Notes under the pieces: generated by a model | What the model saw: the letters and a program-made list of their open reading frames with translations, nothing else | What the model was told of the DNA's origin: nothing | Database searches by the model: none | Assembly: GCA_016709005.1 (NCBI GenBank) | Contig: JADJEU010000021.1 | Span: forward strand, 1-64,000 | Direction: 5' to 3' | Source: Crocinitomicaceae bacterium | Lineage (GTDB): Bacteria > Bacteroidota > Bacteroidia > Flavobacteriales_D > Crocinitomicaceae | Length of the DNA stretch: 64,000 nucleotides | Translations under genes and position numbers: made by a program | Shown here: in pieces, positions 60,575-64,000 of the stretch | Position numbering within the stretch: the stretch's first letter is position 1 | Layout: every line of letters begins with the position of its first letter

Positions 60575-63500
60575 TCAAATCCGCTTCAAATTCTCAACTG
60601 CTTTAGCAATTGATTTCACATTGTCAAAAACCAATCTTAATTTTTCATTGCGCTCGTTCATCACACAATCTTTTGGATTGGTTTGAATGAATTTTAAGAC
60701 ACTGGTAAAAGTGGTTGATTGATAATATGGCGAATCTTGCTTAGAGATAAAATAGCCAATCATTTTACCACCTTTGATCACTAATTTTTCAAAGCCGGTT
60801 TCTTTTGCTAAACGACGCAACTGCATAGAATAGATCAGCGCTTCCACTTGCTCTGGAAGTTCACCAAAACGATCGATTAATCCGGTTCTGAATTTTTCCA
60901 ATTCTTCATCGTTTTTGGTATTGTCCAATTCCTGATACAAAACCAAACGTTCGTTGACTTGATTCACGTAGGTATCTGGAATCAATAATTCCAAATCAGT
61001 TTCAAAAATACAATCGGCTACAAAATCTTTGCCTTCTAAATTTGGATCTTCTTCAAACAAATCTTTGAATTCATTTTCACGCAGCTCTTGAATCGCTTCT
61101 GCAAGAATTTTCTGATACATTTCAAAACCAATATCGTTGATGAAACCAGATTGTTCACCACCCAATAAATTCCCCGCACCGCGGATATCCAAATCACGCA
61201 TCGCAATATTAAATCCAGATCCAAGATCTGAGAAATGTGCAACGGCTTCTAATCTTTTTCTTGAATCAGATGGCAGATGTTGCATCGGTGGTGTGATTAG
61301 ATAACAGAATGCTTTTTTATTCGATCTCCCAACACGTCCGCGCATCTGATGCAAATCACTCATTCCAAACGTGTGTGCGTTGTTGATGATAATGGTATTG
61401 GCGTTTGGAACATCAATTCCAGATTCGATGATGGTAGTTGCAACCAACACATCGTATTCATATTCCATAAAACCGGTCATGATATCTTCCAGTTTTTCAC
61501 CGTCCATTTGACCGTGACCAACTGCCACACGAATTCCAGGACAAAGTCGTTGAATCATGCCTGCAATCTCATGAATATTTTGAATGCGGTTGTGAATAAA
61601 AAACACCTGACCGCCGCGTTGTACTTCGTATGAAATCGCATCACGAATCACCGTTTCATTCATGGTGATAATTTCTGTATCCACCGGTTGACGATTGGCA
61701 GGCGGTGTATTAATCACCGATAAGTCACGCGCACCCATCAAGGAGAATTGTAAAGTTCTTGGAATGGGTGTTGCCGTTAATGTCAAAGTATCAACAGACG
61801 TGCGCAATGTTTTCAATTTATCTTTTACACCCACTCCAAATTTCTGTTCTTCGTCAATGATGATCAATCCCAAATCTTTGAACTTGACATTTTTTCCAAC
61901 TAAAGCATGCGTGCCAATGATAATATCAACTTCACCGCTGGCTAATTGTTTGAGTGTTTCTGTAATTTTTTTCTGCGATTTAAAGCGATTCACATAATCC
62001 ACCTTGCATGGAAAATTTTTCAAACGTGCACTGATGGTTTTGTAATGTTGCGTAGATAAAATAGTGGTCGGAACTAAAATGGCAACTTGTTTATTATCGT
62101 TCACTGCTTTGAAAGCAGCGCGTATGGCAATTTCTGTTTTTCCAAATCCAACATCGCCGCAGATGAGCCTGTCCATCGGTGATGGAGCCTCCATGTCTTC
62201 TTTCACCGCAATGGTTGCTTTTAACTGATCAGGCGTATCTTCATAAATAAAAGAGGCTTCCAATTCATGTTGCAAATAATTATCCGGTGCGTAAGCAAAT
62301 CCTTTTTCTTTTTTGCGCTCCGCATAAAGTTTAATCAAATCGTATGCAATCTCTTTAACTTTAGATTTGGTTTTCTTTTTGGCGGTACTCCATTGTTGTG
62401 AACCAATTTTATTCATGGTAGGTTCGGTACCATCTTTGCCAGAATATTTTGAGATGCGATGCAACGAGTGAATCGAAACATAAAGCACATCGTTGTCTTT
62501 ATAAACTAATCGAATTGCTTCTTGCGGCTTGCCGTTTACATCAATAATTTCAAGTCCTGAAAAACGGCCAATGCCATGATCAATATGTGTTACATAATCT
62601 CCTTTTTGAAGGTTGTAAATTTCTTTAAGTGTGAGCGCTTGTTGATTTTTGCGATACCCTTCTTTTAATCTGAAACGATGATAACGTTCAAAAATCTGAT
62701 GATCGGTATAACAGACAAAACGCATTTCATTGTCAATAAAACCTTCATGCAATGCAATGGTGAGCATGCTGAATTCAACGTTTGCTTTTAAATCTGAAAA
62801 GATGGTGTACAAACGTTCAATTTGTTTAGGCTGACTGGAGATAATAAAATTGGTAAACTTTGCTTTTTTGCGCGCTGTTAAATCTTCAATCAGCAAATCA
62901 AAATTTTTGTTGAAGCTGGGTTGTAAGCCGCAATTAAAATGAAAAGCAGTTTCAGTTAAAGTTGGACGATCACCGTATTCAATCAGCCTGAATTTTAAAA
63001 CTTGTTCTTTAAAATGTTTTTGATCTAAATACAAATCTACCGGCGGTGAATGTTTCACTGGTGAGTCTGGCAAAGCGTTGTAAGCATCTAAGGCTTTCTG
63101 ATAACACTTGGTCAGTTCTTCTTCAACCACATCAAAATCTTTAATCCAGATGGTTGTTTTTTCTGCAATAAAATTCAAAAAACTTTCACGGACTTCTTCT
63201 GTTTTTTGATGTTGAATATTTGGAACAACGGTAAAGCGTTGAACTGTTTTTATTGAAAGTTGATTGACGGGATCAAAAGTTCTTATCGAATCCACATCAT
63301 CTCCAAAAAACTCAATCCGAAAAGGCTCATCATTTGAAAATGAAAAGACATCCACAATTCCGCCACGCACGGCAAACTGACCGGGTGCATAAACAAAATC
63401 CACTTTATCAAAATCGTACTCGATTAAAAGTTCGTTGATAAAATCAATGGAGTACGTATTGCCTTGTTTAATCTCCAAAATACTTTTTGCAAATTGTTTT

Positions 63501-63904
63501 TTGGTGATTACTTTTTCTGAAATAGCCTCAGGGTAGGTAACAATGATAGAAGTTGTTCCGCGGTTAATGCGTTCCAACACTTCAGCACGTGAAACCACGT
63601 TGGCGTTGTCTATTTCTTCCAATTGATATGGCCGCTTATAACTGTGCGGAAAAAATAAAATGGAATTGGAAAGATGATCCAGATTTTGCAAATCATTCAG
63701 AAAAAAAGCTGCCTCTTCTTTTTCAGGTAAGATAAAAAGATGATTGCCCCCAATGTTTTGAATAATAGCATCTGCAATCACTGTGCGCGCCGATCCGGTA
63801 AGACCTTGCAAACTTAAATTTGGGCTGTGTGATTCCAGGTGAGAGCAGATTTGCTTCACTTTTTCGGAGCGTGCGTACGCTGAACGAAATTCTTCAACGT
63901 TCAT
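60575..63904 (-). CDS. mfd: Transcription-repair coupling factor Mfd
   Basis: Mfd pushes stalled RNA polymerase off DNA and recruits UvrA. The 1109-residue protein has the UvrB-like N-terminal part (about 1-330), the RNA polymerase-interacting domain (DYVTHIDHGIGRFSGLE, about residues 427-443) and the RecG-like motor with Walker A DVGFGKTEIA, Walker B IIDEEQKFGV, TATPIPRTL, and RxGR motif QMRGRVGRSNKKA, then the C-terminal TRCF domain. A -7 element TATCTTTG lies just upstream of the ATG. Confidence 0.96.
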   Translation of the reverse strand: MNVEEFRSAYARSEKVKQICSHLESHSPNLSLQGLTGSARTVIADAIIQNIGGNHLFILPEKEEAAFFLNDLQNLDHLSNSILFFPHSYKRPYQLEEIDNANVVSRAEVLERINRGTTSIIVTYPEAISEKVITKKQFAKSILEIKQGNTYSIDFINELLIEYDFDKVDFVYAPGQFAVRGGIVDVFSFSNDEPFRIEFFGDDVDSIRTFDPVNQLSIKTVQRFTVVPNIQHQKTEEVRESFLNFIAEKTTIWIKDFDVVEEELTKCYQKALDAYNALPDSPVKHSPPVDLYLDQKHFKEQVLKFRLIEYGDRPTLTETAFHFNCGLQPSFNKNFDLLIEDLTARKKAKFTNFIISSQPKQIERLYTIFSDLKANVEFSMLTIALHEGFIDNEMRFVCYTDHQIFERYHRFRLKEGYRKNQQALTLKEIYNLQKGDYVTHIDHGIGRFSGLEIIDVNGKPQEAIRLVYKDNDVLYVSIHSLHRISKYSGKDGTEPTMNKIGSQQWSTAKKKTKSKVKEIAYDLIKLYAERKKEKGFAYAPDNYLQHELEASFIYEDTPDQLKATIAVKEDMEAPSPMDRLICGDVGFGKTEIAIRAAFKAVNDNKQVAILVPTTILSTQHYKTISARLKNFPCKVDYVNRFKSQKKITETLKQLASGEVDIIIGTHALVGKNVKFKDLGLIIIDEEQKFGVGVKDKLKTLRTSVDTLTLTATPIPRTLQFSLMGARDLSVINTPPANRQPVDTEIITMNETVIRDAISYEVQRGGQVFFIHNRIQNIHEIAGMIQRLCPGIRVAVGHGQMDGEKLEDIMTGFMEYEYDVLVATTIIESGIDVPNANTIIINNAHTFGMSDLHQMRGRVGRSNKKAFCYLITPPMQHLPSDSRKRLEAVAHFSDLGSGFNIAMRDLDIRGAGNLLGGEQSGFINDIGFEMYQKILAEAIQELRENEFKDLFEEDPNLEGKDFVADCIFETDLELLIPDTYVNQVNERLVLYQELDNTKNDEELEKFRTGLIDRFGELPEQVEALIYSMQLRRLAKETGFEKLVIKGGKMIGYFISKQDSPYYQSTTFTSVLKFIQTNPKDCVMNERNEKLRLVFDNVKSIAKAVENLKRI

Positions 63905-63954
63905 GGGTGCAAAGATAGGGGGTTTAATTTGAATTTCTATTTGGAAAATTCATG

Positions 63955-64000
63955 TTCAACGGATTTTTTCTCCGTGAACTTTGTGCATTCTTTGTGGGCT
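63955..64000. repeat. Partial ACCACAGAG repeat at the window end
   Basis: The last 45 bases (TTTTTTCTCCGTGAACTTTG and TGCATTCTTTGTGGGCT) match the right half of the two repeats at 60249-60555. The copy is cut by the window end. Confidence 0.6.

Noticed and set aside
1..64000. CRISPR arrays, tRNA and rRNA genes
   Set aside because: No regularly spaced short repeats, cloverleaf-like sequences or rRNA signatures were noticed when reading both strands; a dedicated scan was not possible.

Overview
The window is AT-rich DNA from a member of the Bacteroidota, probably of Flavobacteriales type. The evidence is the promoter style (TAnnTTTG -7 elements, weak Shine-Dalgarno signals), a PID-CTERM surface protein, DUF2490 and MbnP-like proteins, a MoaC-MoaB fusion, and the overall gene families. 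The theme is anaerobic and nitrate-linked energy metabolism: a respiratory nitrate reductase with its cytochromes, nitrate/nitrite transporters, nearly all of molybdenum cofactor synthesis, anaerobic ribonucleotide reductase, NO/Fe-S damage proteins, and several Crp/Fnr regulators.

Layout. 1-2560 is a decayed stretch: small minus-strand genes broken by frameshifts and a nonsense codon. 2564-5187 is an IS21-family element whose istB carries two compensating indels. 5351-10533 holds proline dehydrogenase, tyrosine phenol-lyase, a heme-copper-oxidase-like membrane protein and a diheme cytochrome c peroxidase gene interrupted by a stop codon. 10530-19336 is a ten-gene minus-strand operon that ends in a tripartite RND efflux system; it carries its own TetR gene, and a palindrome overlaps its promoter. 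19554-26927 carries ctaA, moaCB, moaE, moeB-rhodanese, moaD and tauE (one operon), then tnaA and moeA. 27115-39760 is the nitrate respiration cluster: fnr-like and crp-like regulators, NorC/NorB-like pair, diheme cytochrome c, narGHJ, a cytochrome c-narI fusion, a ModE-like regulator and a DUF2490 protein. 39750-51680 holds an MbnP-like lipoprotein, nrdD/nrdG, an ADP-forming acyl-CoA synthetase, a shortened Crp/Fnr protein, moaA, hemerythrin, a porin, an unknown protein, ric and a thioredoxin-like protein. 51794-57619 has a large unrecognised protein, plsC and two NarK transporters, one fused to a UspA domain. 57976-64000 has a PID-CTERM protein, an integrase remnant, a thioredoxin-like lipoprotein-era protein, ACCACAGAG repeats and mfd.

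How the genes work together. The most striking signal is not a gene. At least 13 promoters share a TGATN4ATCA (Fnr/Crp-type) box whose end lies 31 bases (32 in one case) before the last base of a TAnnTTTG -7 element. They drive tpl, the tauE-moaD-moeB-moaE-moaCB operon, moeA, crp2-norCB, cytochrome-narGHJI, mbnP, the acyl-CoA synthetase, hemerythrin-moaA, the porin, the unknown 154-residue protein, ric, the thioredoxin-like protein and narK. An Fnr-like protein with the cysteine set expected for an Fe-S oxygen sensor is encoded at 27115-27825. I infer an oxygen- or NO-responsive regulon that switches on nitrate respiration, cofactor supply and NO defence together. The NorB-like protein keeps most family motifs but has lost one FeB histidine and one low-spin-heme histidine, so its chemistry is open.
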